Positions 1 to 6,408 of a stretch of DNA of 6,460 nt are shown here, piece after piece. The translations under genes were made by a program, and so were the position numbers. The stretch comes from JBNGDW01 sp049975325 (lineage in GTDB: Bacteria > Cloacimonadota > Cloacimonadia > JGIOTU-2 > JBNGDW01), in the NCBI GenBank assembly GCA_049975325.1, contig JBNGDW010000080.1:1-6460 (forward strand). Reading direction: 5' to 3'. Every line of letters starts with the position of its first letter. The stretch's first letter is position 1. The notes beneath the pieces are model-generated. The model had not been told where the DNA came from, searched no databases, and worked only from the letters and a program-made list of their open reading frames with translations.

Positions 1-1
1 T

Positions 2-55
2 AAACTGGAATATGGAGATAATGCAGTTGTGAGGAAGATGACTTTGGTAGAATAA
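2..55 (+). CDS. 3' end of a secreted protein with a T9SS/FlgD-like C-terminal tail (partial)
   Basis: Reading from base 2 gives 17 sense codons and a TAA at 53-55; the peptide is KLEYGDNAVVRKMTLVE. The pattern L-x-x-G-(x)5-R-K-M-x-L-V at the very end of a protein is typical of the C-terminal beta-sandwich tails (FlgD-like Ig or type A sorting domains) used by type IX secretion substrates in FCB-group bacteria. The rest of the gene lies outside the window, so its function cannot be given. The assignment rests on one short frame with no start visible. It is strengthened by an independent tail of the same design at the other edge of the window (6409-6459), with which it aligns residue for residue from the leucine onward. 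Confidence 0.55.
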   Translation, partial: KLEYGDNAVVRKMTLVE

Positions 56-189
56 CTGTGAATCGTGCTTTACTGAAGGGGAGAATGTAGGTAACCTTGA
101 AAATCTTCTGGTAGATCACAAATTCCAATCTTGACCAAGCACAAGACAACTTCTTAGTTTGCTAAAACTCCCAAAGACGAGGAGGAATA
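56..189. other. Intergenic gap with a weak promoter candidate
   Basis: This gap separates the upstream gene end from the lipoprotein gene. I see no convincing open frame, no GC-rich hairpin with a T-run and no tRNA-like structure. A TTGACC hexamer at 131-136 could be a -35 element, but the best -10 match at 18-bp spacing (TAGTTT, 155-160) agrees with consensus at only 3 of 6 positions. The last bases hold the ribosome binding site of the next gene. Confidence 0.4.
180..185 (+). promoter_or_regulatory. Strong Shine-Dalgarno site of the lipoprotein gene
   Basis: AGGAGG lies four bases before the ATG at 190 and is a perfect anti-16S match. It fixes the start of the lipoprotein gene and shows that the host uses Shine-Dalgarno initiation for at least some genes. 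Confidence 0.8.
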
Positions 190-1146
190 ATGAAGAGAAG
201 TCATTTTTCGGTTGAAAGGATTGGATTAAAAGGATTATTTATATGTGTTTTTTGTCTCTTGCTTTTTATCTCCTGCCGGCCTAAACCTTCTACGCGCGAG
301 ATCTCTTTACCAGACCATGAGGCTGTTGAGCTGGTTCCTTATGCAAACCTGGACTTCCCTCCGATCAGTGAATCGTCCGGGATTGTGAAAAGCAGGCAAT
401 GGGAAAATATATATTGGACTCATAATGATTCTGGTGACAAAGCAAGAATTTTCCCCATCCGCCGGCTGGCGGATGGTACCATCATAAGACCAGAATGGAT
501 AACTGATTATGAGGGGATTATGATACCTGATGCAGTGAATATCGATTGGGAAGATATTGCCACAGACAACGATGGGAATCTTTATCTTGCTGCCTGTGGG
601 AATAATAGCAATACGCGAAGAGACCTTGCAGTATATGTGCTCAGAGAGCCTTATCCTTCTGGAACAGAGAAGACGCGCCTTCTTAATAAGATTCCATTTT
701 ATTTTCCTGAGCAGAAAAGCTTTCCTCCCACTAAACTGAATTTTGATGTGGAAGCACTTTTTTGGGCAGATAATAGGCTCTATCTCCTGACAAAGCATCG
801 GGCTGATGACTATACAGTTTTATATCGGTTTGATAGCACAAACCCCAATAAGGAAAATCCACTGACACCATGTGGAAAGTTTCGCATATATGGGCAGGTT
901 ACGGCTGCAGATGCATCCCCCACTGGAGATAGCCTTGCAGTGCTTACATACAATAATGTATGGGTTTTCGAAAAAACCTCTCCTCGTGGAAATTACTTTG
1001 ATGGTAATATCTTATGGCTTCCTATCAAAGCAAAACAGTGTGAAGGAATTTGTTTTGATGGGCATACTCTTATTATCTCTAATGAGCAGAGGGAACTTTT
1101 TGAATTACCTGTAGGCCAGCTTATACCATTGACTACGCCAGAGTAA
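190..1146 (+). CDS. Beta-propeller-like lipoprotein of unknown function
   Basis: The product has 318 residues. Its N-terminus has basic residues, a hydrophobic stretch (about 14-27) and a lipobox-like FISC, so Cys29 is the likely lipidated residue after signal peptidase II cleavage. The mature part should be anchored in a membrane facing the periplasm or cell surface. Its body carries spaced motifs that I recognise from an uncharacterised beta-propeller-like family: SSGIVKSR (62-69) with WTHNDSGD (76-83), DWEDIATD (119-126), NFDVEALFW (184-192), a propeller-like ASPTGDSLAV (242-251), and EGICFDGHTLIISNE (285-299). These look like successive blades, each with a 'D-G-x-L-(hydrophobic)' strand pair. 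No catalytic residues can be assigned, and enzyme names sometimes given to such propellers would be guesses. The start is set by the AGGAGG site. It lies 64 bases before sppA on the same strand and may be co-transcribed with it. Confidence 0.8.
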   Translation: MKRSHFSVERIGLKGLFICVFCLLLFISCRPKPSTREISLPDHEAVELVPYANLDFPPISESSGIVKSRQWENIYWTHNDSGDKARIFPIRRLADGTIIRPEWITDYEGIMIPDAVNIDWEDIATDNDGNLYLAACGNNSNTRRDLAVYVLREPYPSGTEKTRLLNKIPFYFPEQKSFPPTKLNFDVEALFWADNRLYLLTKHRADDYTVLYRFDSTNPNKENPLTPCGKFRIYGQVTAADASPTGDSLAVLTYNNVWVFEKTSPRGNYFDGNILWLPIKAKQCEGICFDGHTLIISNEQRELFELPVGQLIPLTTPE

Positions 1147-1147
1147 C

Positions 1148-1178
1148 CGAAAAGCTTGACGATTTTCGATTAGTTTTT
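1148..1178 (+). terminator. Weak hairpin plus T-run after the lipoprotein gene
   Basis: CGAAAA (1148-1153) can pair with TTTTCG (1163-1168) around a 9-base loop, and a TTTTT run follows at 1174-1178. The stem has only two G-C pairs and the T-run starts five bases after it, so at most this is a leaky attenuator; it may be chance. It overlaps the promoter candidate below. Confidence 0.2.
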
Positions 1179-1183
1179 ATCAA
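1156..1183 (+). promoter_or_regulatory. Candidate promoter for sppA
   Basis: TTGACG (1156-1161) and TATCAA (1178-1183) are separated by 16 bases and match sigma70-type -35 (5 of 6) and -10 (4 of 6) hexamers. Transcription would begin near 1190, leaving a short leader with the ribosome binding site. If real, sppA can be expressed apart from the lipoprotein gene. FCB-group promoter consensus can differ, so this stays tentative. Confidence 0.3.
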
Positions 1184-1197
1184 ATTAAGCAAAAGTT

Positions 1198-1203
1198 AAG
1201 GAG
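1198..1203 (+). promoter_or_regulatory. Shine-Dalgarno site of sppA
   Basis: AAGGAG lies seven bases before the ATG at 1211. This optimal spacing supports that start, which is also the one that gives a complete signal peptide. Confidence 0.75.
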
Positions 1204-1210
1204 TAATATT

Positions 1211-3613
1211 ATGAAAAAGCTCATTATTTTACTCGTGCTCATCAATATCCCCTTGATAGGCTTTTCACAGGGTATTGATTATTCATCTTTTTCAACTGCT
1301 ACGACAGATAATATATTCTCTGCGAAGGTAAATCCTGCCGGCTTGGGGTTCTGTAATTCTGGAGGGTTGGGATTTGTTCAGTACTTTGAAGAAGAGGAAT
1401 TTGAAAAAATTCATTCACTGTTTGCCAATTTTGGACAGTTTGGATATGTATATGAAAATATACACGATTCTGTAAGTCTGCACACATTGGCTCTTGGCGT
1501 TCCACTTCCTTTTGGTAACAGGAATTTCTATGCTGGGGTTGACTACCTTTGGGAGAATAGCGATTTCGGTTCAGGCGATTTTGGTCTTGGAATGCTTTTG
1601 CGTCCTGTAGATTTTATCTCCTTAGGTGTAACAGGTAGAAATATTACGAAAAATGATATTTCAGGAAGAGTAGGATTAGCCGTAAGACCTGTTCCAATAG
1701 AAAAAACAGCCTGGGATAGGCTAACTATAAGCTGCGATGTGGGTTATGAAAATGAGGAATGGCACAAACCTCTGTTGGGACTGAACACCGAATTTATTGA
1801 TGGCATACAAATTAGTGCCAAATACGATTTTGAGAAAGAAGCTTTTAGGGTTGATTTTCAGATCAATTTTTCACATTTACAGTTAGGCACTATCTTTCGC
1901 TCCAATGAGCAAAAACATGGTCTTAGTTATATCAATCTCACGCAAAAGTGGAATCGGAGCTTCTTGTCTGCAAAACCTCGTAACAAATTCTATGATTATG
2001 AGTTGGAAGGTCGTATTCTGGAGTATTCACCAACTCAAAAGATAGGACCTTTCAGTATTGTGACTGGTAAGGATAAAACAATGCCAGAGATTCTACATAC
2101 CATAGAAGAGCTTAAAGAAGATGAAACGATTGAAGGTATTATATTCAAATCAGGAGATATTGTTGCAACCCCTGCCCAGTTTGAGGAATTGTGCGATGCC
2201 TTGCTTGAGTTCAAGGCTGATGGTAAAAAAGTTGTATTCTATTTTGAGGGGATTACTAATATGAATTATACATTTGCAGCCGCTGTGGGTGACAAGATAT
2301 ATCTGCATCCTGCTGGCAGCGTCGGACTTGCCGGTTTATCAATTACTACGCCTTATGTAAAAGATCTACTGGATACACTTGGCGTTGAGGTATTGAATTT
2401 CCGCAGCTATGAATATAAGACAGGTGGGAATATTCTTTCTGAAAGCAGAATGCCAGAGGCTGAAAAGGAGATGCTATCATATCTTCTTGATGGCTTGTAT
2501 GAAGAGATTTTGGAAATGATCTCTGCTGGGCGGGGCATGAGTAAGGAGCAGGTGAGAGCGATTATTGATAGGGGACCTTACCTTGTTGCTCAGGATGCGC
2601 TTGATGCAGGATTAGTGGACAGCCTTATCTATGAAGATGAACTTGAAGAAGCCATAAAGAAGGATCTGGGTGATGCTAAAATTGTTTCGTCTTTCAAGAA
2701 AAATGAGATGAAGTATGACTGGAGCAATGAACCGAAACCTTCTATTGCTGTAATTTATGCAATTGGAGATATTCATTCTGGCAAAGGTATCCCGGGAGTC
2801 TCAATCGGTTCAGAGACGATGGCAAAGGCAATTCGCGATGCTCGAGAGGACCCTACAATCGAAGGGATTGTTCTACGAATTGACAGCGGAGGTGGTTCTG
2901 CCCTTGCTTCTGAAACTATCTGGCGGGAGATCGAGCTCTGCAAAACGGGTGATCAGGCAAAGCCTGTAGTCGTATCAATGTCTGGGACTGCTGGCTCCGG
3001 CGGCTATTATATTGCCTGTAATGCTGACAAAATTGTGGCTCAACCGAGTACAATTACAGGATCTGTCGGTGTGTTGGGTATGATGGTAAATATGGAAAGA
3101 TTTTATGATAAGATACATATAAATTGGGAAATTATAAAAAGGGGCCCTCATGCAGACTTTGGCTCGCCTGTGCGTTCAATGACAGAAGATGAGCAGCACA
3201 CCTTACGCAAGGCTATCGATACAAGTTATTGGGACTTTGTGGACAAAGTTGCTGAAGGCAGAAAAATGACACAGGCAGAGGTGCATGAAATTGCCCAGGG
3301 ACGTATATGGACAGGTAAACAAGCTCAAGAACTCGGACTCGTGGATCAACTTGGAGGTATGGATAAGGCTATTGAGATCGTGAAAGATTATGCCCATATA
3401 CCACAAGATCAAAAAATAAAGATAGTTGCCTATCCGAAACCAAGACCCGGGATAACCATTACTCTTAGATCTAACCTGTTAACAATGAGAGGAGAAAAGG
3501 TAAATGCTTTGCCTTCTGATATAAACTATCTTTTGGATATATTGGAGGAAATTTATTTCTACCACCAAGAAAATTTACTCTATCTTATGCCTTACAAATT
3601 TCAATTTGAATAA
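1211..3613 (+). CDS. sppA: SppA-type signal peptide peptidase (S49) with N-terminal beta-barrel-like module
   Basis: This is an 800-residue protease of the long (67K) SppA type, which degrades cleaved signal peptides and other membrane-associated substrates with a Ser-Lys dyad. Residues 1-19 are a signal peptide (MKK, hydrophobic core, cleavage probably after GFS, before Gln20). Residues 20-253 are not part of normal SppA and resemble an outer-membrane PorV-like module. Two tandem S49 domains follow, at about 265-480 and 505-720. The general-base Lys is K403 (YEYKTGG, matching K209 of E. coli SppA) and the nucleophile is S596 (GTAGSGGYY, matching S409). Also visible are the strand LRIDSGGGSALASE (555-568) and PSTITGSVGVLG (612-623). 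The 193-residue gap between K and S is close to the 200 of E. coli, so the enzyme should be active. E. coli SppA is about 618 residues; the excess here is almost all N-terminal. The tail (LLYLMPYKF, 789-797) is of a kind I associate with other SppA proteins. The gene converges on pgpA. Confidence 0.93.
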   Translation: MKKLIILLVLINIPLIGFSQGIDYSSFSTATTDNIFSAKVNPAGLGFCNSGGLGFVQYFEEEEFEKIHSLFANFGQFGYVYENIHDSVSLHTLALGVPLPFGNRNFYAGVDYLWENSDFGSGDFGLGMLLRPVDFISLGVTGRNITKNDISGRVGLAVRPVPIEKTAWDRLTISCDVGYENEEWHKPLLGLNTEFIDGIQISAKYDFEKEAFRVDFQINFSHLQLGTIFRSNEQKHGLSYINLTQKWNRSFLSAKPRNKFYDYELEGRILEYSPTQKIGPFSIVTGKDKTMPEILHTIEELKEDETIEGIIFKSGDIVATPAQFEELCDALLEFKADGKKVVFYFEGITNMNYTFAAAVGDKIYLHPAGSVGLAGLSITTPYVKDLLDTLGVEVLNFRSYEYKTGGNILSESRMPEAEKEMLSYLLDGLYEEILEMISAGRGMSKEQVRAIIDRGPYLVAQDALDAGLVDSLIYEDELEEAIKKDLGDAKIVSSFKKNEMKYDWSNEPKPSIAVIYAIGDIHSGKGIPGVSIGSETMAKAIRDAREDPTIEGIVLRIDSGGGSALASETIWREIELCKTGDQAKPVVVSMSGTAGSGGYYIACNADKIVAQPSTITGSVGVLGMMVNMERFYDKIHINWEIIKRGPHADFGSPVRSMTEDEQHTLRKAIDTSYWDFVDKVAEGRKMTQAEVHEIAQGRIWTGKQAQELGLVDQLGGMDKAIEIVKDYAHIPQDQKIKIVAYPKPRPGITITLRSNLLTMRGEKVNALPSDINYLLDILEEIYFYHQENLLYLMPYKFQFE
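1268..1969 (+). other. PorV/UPF0164-like outer-membrane beta-barrel-like segment fused to SppA
   Basis: These codons (residues 20-253) encode a segment with the marks of an outer-membrane barrel rather than a protease. After the signal peptide comes a short helix-like stretch leading to NPAGLG (41-46), the signature seen near the N-terminus of PorV/PorQ and FadL-like proteins. Then come repeated amphipathic strands rich in Gly and aromatic residues with short polar turns, for example HTLALGVPLPFGNRNFYAGV (91-110), FGLGMLLRPVDFISLGVTG (124-142) and FRVDFQINF (212-220). About 10-12 strands would fit, which is few for a full barrel, so it may be a partial, small or membrane-associated beta sheet. 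There is no frame break or stop between this part and the S49 domains. Confidence 0.65.
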
Positions 3614-3628
3614 ATAAGAAATTTGATC

Positions 3629-4102
3629 TTAGACAAAGAATTTAGGAGAAATAAGATACAGTATTTGAATAATAATATTTGAATATATTCCGGCTACAAT
3701 ATCATCCGCTATAACGCCTACTCCATGTGGCAGGCTTTGGACTTGATAGATTGGTGGTGGCTTAATTATATCAAAGATACGAAATAAAATAAGGGCATAA
3801 ATTGCAACACTAATTGTATGCGGGAGAAAAAGCACAGCAACTGCATAGCCAATAACCTCATCAATTACTATTGTCTGGCTATCTGAGCCTTGTTCTTTTT
3901 CTGTTCTATAAATTAAAGGAAGCAATACCAGGCTGAGAGCAATTATGCAAAGGAGAAAGAGCAGATTTTCCGGAACTGAAAGTTCTGGGAGGACAAAATA
4001 ATAAAGCAGTGCTGCCACGATACTTGCCACTGTTCCCGGAGCATACGGAATGTAACCAATGAAGCAAAAGGATACTAGAAAGTTGCGAAAGAATCTGCTC
4101 AT
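3629..4102 (-). CDS. pgpA: Phosphatidylglycerophosphatase A
   Basis: PgpA removes the phosphate from phosphatidylglycerophosphate to give phosphatidylglycerol, the last step of that phospholipid's synthesis, at the inner membrane. The 157-residue product is of normal family length and keeps the family motifs: GYIPYAPGTVAS (16-27), QTIVIDEVIGY (76-86, acidic pair D81-E82), FRIFDIIKPPPI (107-118) and LPHGVGVIADDIVAG (124-138, with D133 and D134). Hydrophobic stretches at about 24-39, 46-63, 84-105 and 136-152 are likely membrane segments. The start ATG overlaps the murA stop in an ATGA quartet and has no clear Shine-Dalgarno site of its own, so translation is probably coupled to murA. It is the last gene of the prmC-murA-pgpA operon. 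Its stop is 15 bases from the convergent sppA stop. Confidence 0.93.
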   Translation of the reverse strand: MSRFFRNFLVSFCFIGYIPYAPGTVASIVAALLYYFVLPELSVPENLLFLLCIIALSLVLLPLIYRTEKEQGSDSQTIVIDEVIGYAVAVLFLPHTISVAIYALILFRIFDIIKPPPIYQVQSLPHGVGVIADDIVAGIYSNIIIQILYLISPKFFV

Positions 4103-5352
4103 TCAGTTATGCGGGTAATATCTGCACCTAATGCTGCGAGTTTCTTTTCCAGATTTTCATATCCTCTATCAAGGTGGTAGACTCGTGATATAGAAGATTC
4201 ACCTCTGGCAGCAAGGGCAGCCAGTATTAATGCTGCACCTGCTCGGATATCTGACATCATAAGTGGAGCACCTGTTAACTTGTTCCCCCCATTGATGACA
4301 ATTCGATTACCTCTTAATATAACATCTGCTCCCAGACGCTGGAGTTCACTAATATACATAAATCTGTCAGAAAATATATTTTCATCTATAAAGCTTTTCC
4401 CCTTTATGGTGCAAAGAAGTGCTGTGAAAGGAGGGTGCAGATCGGTTGGGAAGCCAGGATACGGATTTGTGGAGATTTCGATTGGGTTTTTCTTGCTCTG
4501 ATCTGTTATTGTTATTGTATTGGCATCGATTTCGCATTTGAATCCTATTTCGCGTAGTTTTTCTATTACAATTCCAAGGTGCTCTGGTTGGCAGGAGTTC
4601 ACAGTAACCCTTCCGCGAGTGATCGCGCCTGCCAGAAACAAAGTTGCAACTTCAATCCGGTCAGGGATAAGAGATTCATCAGCAGGATTTAATGATGAGC
4701 TCCCATGTACTGTTATAGAGTCCGTTCCGACTCCTTCTATATTTGCCCCCATTTTTATAAGAAACTTTTCTAGTGAGACAACCTCAGGTTCAAGAGAAGC
4801 ATTTTGGATGGTGGTTGTCCCTTCTGCAAGTACAGCAGCCATAAGAATATTTGCAGTTGCTCCCACGCTTTTCTTTTCAAAAATGATTTCGTTTCCATGT
4901 AGTTCTTTTGCACATGCGCTTATGTAGCCATGTTCAATATCTATTTTTGCTCCAAGTTTTTGTAGCCCTTTTAGATGGAGATCGATTGGTCTTGCTCCCA
5001 AAGCACATCCACCTGGGAATGCCACGCGCGCCTTGCCGAATCGTGCTAATAGAGGACCTAAAACATAAATAGAAGCCCGCATTGTCTTTACAAGCTCATA
5101 CGGCGCTTCAAAAGATGAGCTGTGAGTAGTATCAATCTGCATTATGTGGTCTTGAAATACGACTTCAGCGCCCATAATCCGTAAAAGCTCTGCCATAGTT
5201 TGGATGTCATTTATGTCTGGAACATTAGTGAAATTATATACACCACCGGATAGCAAGCTAGCTGCCATAAGTGGCAATCCTGCATTCTTGGAGCCAGTTG
5301 CAGATACAGTTCCTGAAAGCCTGTGCCCCCCCTTAATAATTATTTTATCCAT
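4099..5352 (-). CDS. murA: UDP-N-acetylglucosamine 1-carboxyvinyltransferase
   Basis: MurA transfers enolpyruvate from phosphoenolpyruvate to UDP-GlcNAc in the cytoplasm, the first committed step of peptidoglycan synthesis and the target of fosfomycin. The product is a complete 417 residues, like E. coli MurA (419). Visible active-site residues are K22-N23 (GSKNAGLPL), the loop cysteine C116 in FPGGCALGARPIDLH, the base D304 in YPGFPTDLHPPF, and R396 in HLDRGYEN. Because the loop residue is Cys and not Asp, a fosfomycin-sensitive enzyme is expected. The repeats of the inside-out barrel are recognisable throughout, and I see no frameshift. The ATG is preceded by AAGGA (5365-5369), which overlaps the prmC stop codon; the 12-base spacing is on the long side. 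The gene lies between prmC and pgpA and its presence shows that the host makes a cell wall. Confidence 0.97.
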   Translation of the reverse strand: MDKIIIKGGHRLSGTVSATGSKNAGLPLMAASLLSGGVYNFTNVPDINDIQTMAELLRIMGAEVVFQDHIMQIDTTHSSSFEAPYELVKTMRASIYVLGPLLARFGKARVAFPGGCALGARPIDLHLKGLQKLGAKIDIEHGYISACAKELHGNEIIFEKKSVGATANILMAAVLAEGTTTIQNASLEPEVVSLEKFLIKMGANIEGVGTDSITVHGSSSLNPADESLIPDRIEVATLFLAGAITRGRVTVNSCQPEHLGIVIEKLREIGFKCEIDANTITITDQSKKNPIEISTNPYPGFPTDLHPPFTALLCTIKGKSFIDENIFSDRFMYISELQRLGADVILRGNRIVINGGNKLTGAPLMMSDIRAGAALILAALAARGESSISRVYHLDRGYENLEKKLAALGADITRITE

Positions 5353-5364
5353 CTGTTTTTCAGT

Positions 5365-5369
5365 TCCTT
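5365..5369 (-). promoter_or_regulatory. Shine-Dalgarno site of murA embedded in the prmC stop
   Basis: On the minus strand the prmC stop reads TAAGGA, so the last two bases of the TAA are the first two of the AAGGA site for murA. A ribosome terminating on prmC would sit directly on this site, which suits coupled translation. Confidence 0.6.
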
Positions 5370-6258
5370 ATTTTATAGAAAAGGCAATAACACGATATAA
5401 ATGGTTATAGTCTTTTCGCTTGTCAATAATTTTAAACCCATACTGATTCCCCAGTTCCTCGAGCTTTTCAGATAATGTTGGCGAGATTTCAAAAAATATC
5501 TTTCCATCTGGATTAAGGTATGGCTTGGCATCTTTTAGGATTTGATTGTAATATTCGAGACCATCTTTCCCACCATCAAGTGCTGTGCGTGGTTCGTAGT
5601 CTCGCACCTCCTTCTCAAGAGAAGAAATCTCATCCGTTGGGATATAGGGCGGATTTGAGACAATTAAATCAAATCTCCCCTCAACATTTTCGAACAGATT
5701 AGACTTTCTTAGTACAATCCCATTTAAATGATGATACTCAATATTTTTTCTTGCATTATGAAGAGATGGGTCAGAGCAATCAACAGCAAGACAGGAAATA
5801 GATACAGGACTATTTTGGAAATGTAAATATAGGGTTATTGGGATTATGCCTGTGCCTGTACCTATATCAAGAATCTCCCAGAAGTCTTTACCACTTTCCT
5901 TGATATAGGTAACTATTGCATCAACAAGGGTCTCTGTTTCTGGCCTTGGGATGAAAACATCTTCCTCGATCAAAAACTTGTAACCATAAAATTCTGTCTG
6001 CCCTAAAAGATATTGCATTGGAAAGTGTTGGGTGCGTTTTTTTACAAGAGTCCTGATTTTCCCTCGTTCATCATTGGAAAGCGGCTTATCATAATTAAGA
6101 TACAGGTCTATCCTGCGACACCCTAGAATATTTCCTATAATCATTTCAGCATTCAGCTGCGGTGATTGAATGCCGTATTCGCGAAAATAATTTGCTGTCC
6201 ACTGTAGAACATCTTTTACTGACCAAACTCTTTTTCTATCTATATCATTGCTTTTCAT
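5368..6258 (-). CDS. prmC: Peptide chain release factor N5-glutamine methyltransferase
   Basis: PrmC (HemK) methylates the glutamine of the GGQ motif in release factors RF1 and RF2, using S-adenosylmethionine, to speed peptide release. The 296-residue product has the normal two-part layout. An N-terminal helical substrate-binding domain carries the family pattern VWSVKDVLQWTANYFREYGI (11-30) and SPQLNAEMI (32-40). A Rossmann methyltransferase domain carries the linker motif FIPRPETETLVD (102-113), SAM-binding DIGTGTGII (131-139), and catalytic NPPY (202-205) followed by IPTDEI. EPRTALDGGKDGL (222-234) is also conserved. The ATG at 6258 is the only possible start: an in-frame TGA lies at 6286-6288 with no start codon between, and the next Met is residue 39. 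No Shine-Dalgarno site precedes it. It is the first gene of the operon with murA and pgpA. The usual partner prfA is not in the window. Confidence 0.96.
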   Translation of the reverse strand: MKSNDIDRKRVWSVKDVLQWTANYFREYGIQSPQLNAEMIIGNILGCRRIDLYLNYDKPLSNDERGKIRTLVKKRTQHFPMQYLLGQTEFYGYKFLIEEDVFIPRPETETLVDAIVTYIKESGKDFWEILDIGTGTGIIPITLYLHFQNSPVSISCLAVDCSDPSLHNARKNIEYHHLNGIVLRKSNLFENVEGRFDLIVSNPPYIPTDEISSLEKEVRDYEPRTALDGGKDGLEYYNQILKDAKPYLNPDGKIFFEISPTLSEKLEELGNQYGFKIIDKRKDYNHLYRVIAFSIK

Positions 6259-6265
6259 TGGTCTA

Positions 6266-6295
6266 AATAAAGTGGGACAAGCTCTTCATTGTCAA
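6266..6295 (-). promoter_or_regulatory. Candidate promoter of the prmC-murA-pgpA operon
   Basis: On the minus strand a perfect -35 hexamer, TTGACA (6295-6290), is followed after 18 bases by TTTATT (6271-6266), a 4 of 6 match to the -10 consensus. The start of transcription would fall at about 6259, right at the prmC ATG, implying a leaderless or nearly leaderless mRNA. It lies just downstream of the terminator of the preceding gene, where an operon promoter is expected. Confidence 0.4.
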
Positions 6296-6321
6296 TTTTC
6301 TCTGAAATTTGGATAAATTTT

Positions 6322-6368
6322 AAAAAGCGGGATAGGTTATGCACGGTTATGCACTATCCCGCTCTTTT
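6322..6368 (-). terminator. Intrinsic terminator for the leftward gene at the right edge
   Basis: AGCGGGATAG (6326-6335) and CTATCCCGCT (6354-6363) form a perfect 10-bp stem. Beyond one mismatch (6325 against 6364) a further A-T stretch can pair. On the minus strand the stem runs directly into TTTTT (6326-6322) and then an A/T-rich stretch, the classic form of a Rho-independent terminator. It begins about 40 bases after the stop codon of the partial leftward gene and before the prmC promoter candidate, so it isolates the operon. On the plus strand the stem is followed only by CTTTTC, which is weaker, and no plus-strand gene approaches it. Confidence 0.85.
6335..6354. repeat. Perfect tandem 10-bp duplication in the terminator loop
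   Basis: GGTTATGCAC occurs twice back to back (6335-6344 and 6345-6354). The copies share their outer bases with the terminator stem and make up the whole 18-base loop. With a single copy the loop would be the 8 bases GTTATGCA, a more usual terminator size, so a slippage duplication inside an existing hairpin is the simplest reading. Confidence 0.85.
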
Positions 6369-6408
6369 CAAACAGAGAATTTTTAACTCAGGCAATCTTT
6401 TATCTGTT

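Noticed and set aside
307..798. 163-codon open frame on the minus strand inside the lipoprotein gene
   Set aside because: It is fully antisense to a gene with a signal peptide, strong ribosome binding site and family motifs. Its product is rich in Ile, Arg and Cys with no recognisable domain.
1148..1178. The hairpin after the lipoprotein gene as a true terminator separating it from sppA
   Set aside because: The stem has only two G-C pairs and the T-run is not adjacent to it, so I list it only as a weak candidate and do not use it to split the transcription unit.
4081..4110. Possible frameshift or fusion between murA and pgpA because the frames overlap
   Set aside because: Both proteins are full length with normal ends. 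The ATGA overlap is a common arrangement for translational coupling.
4520..4927. 135-codon open frame on the plus strand inside murA
   Set aside because: It is antisense to a certain MurA coding region, has no ribosome binding site that I can see, and its product shows low-complexity Ser/Ala/Ile content as expected from reading the opposite strand.
6263..6289. Eight-codon leader ORF (MKSLSHFI) just before prmC
   Set aside because: It begins inside the proposed promoter spacer, has no Shine-Dalgarno site, and shows no run of a regulatory codon or attenuator hairpin. Its resemblance to the start of prmC (MKS) is probably chance.
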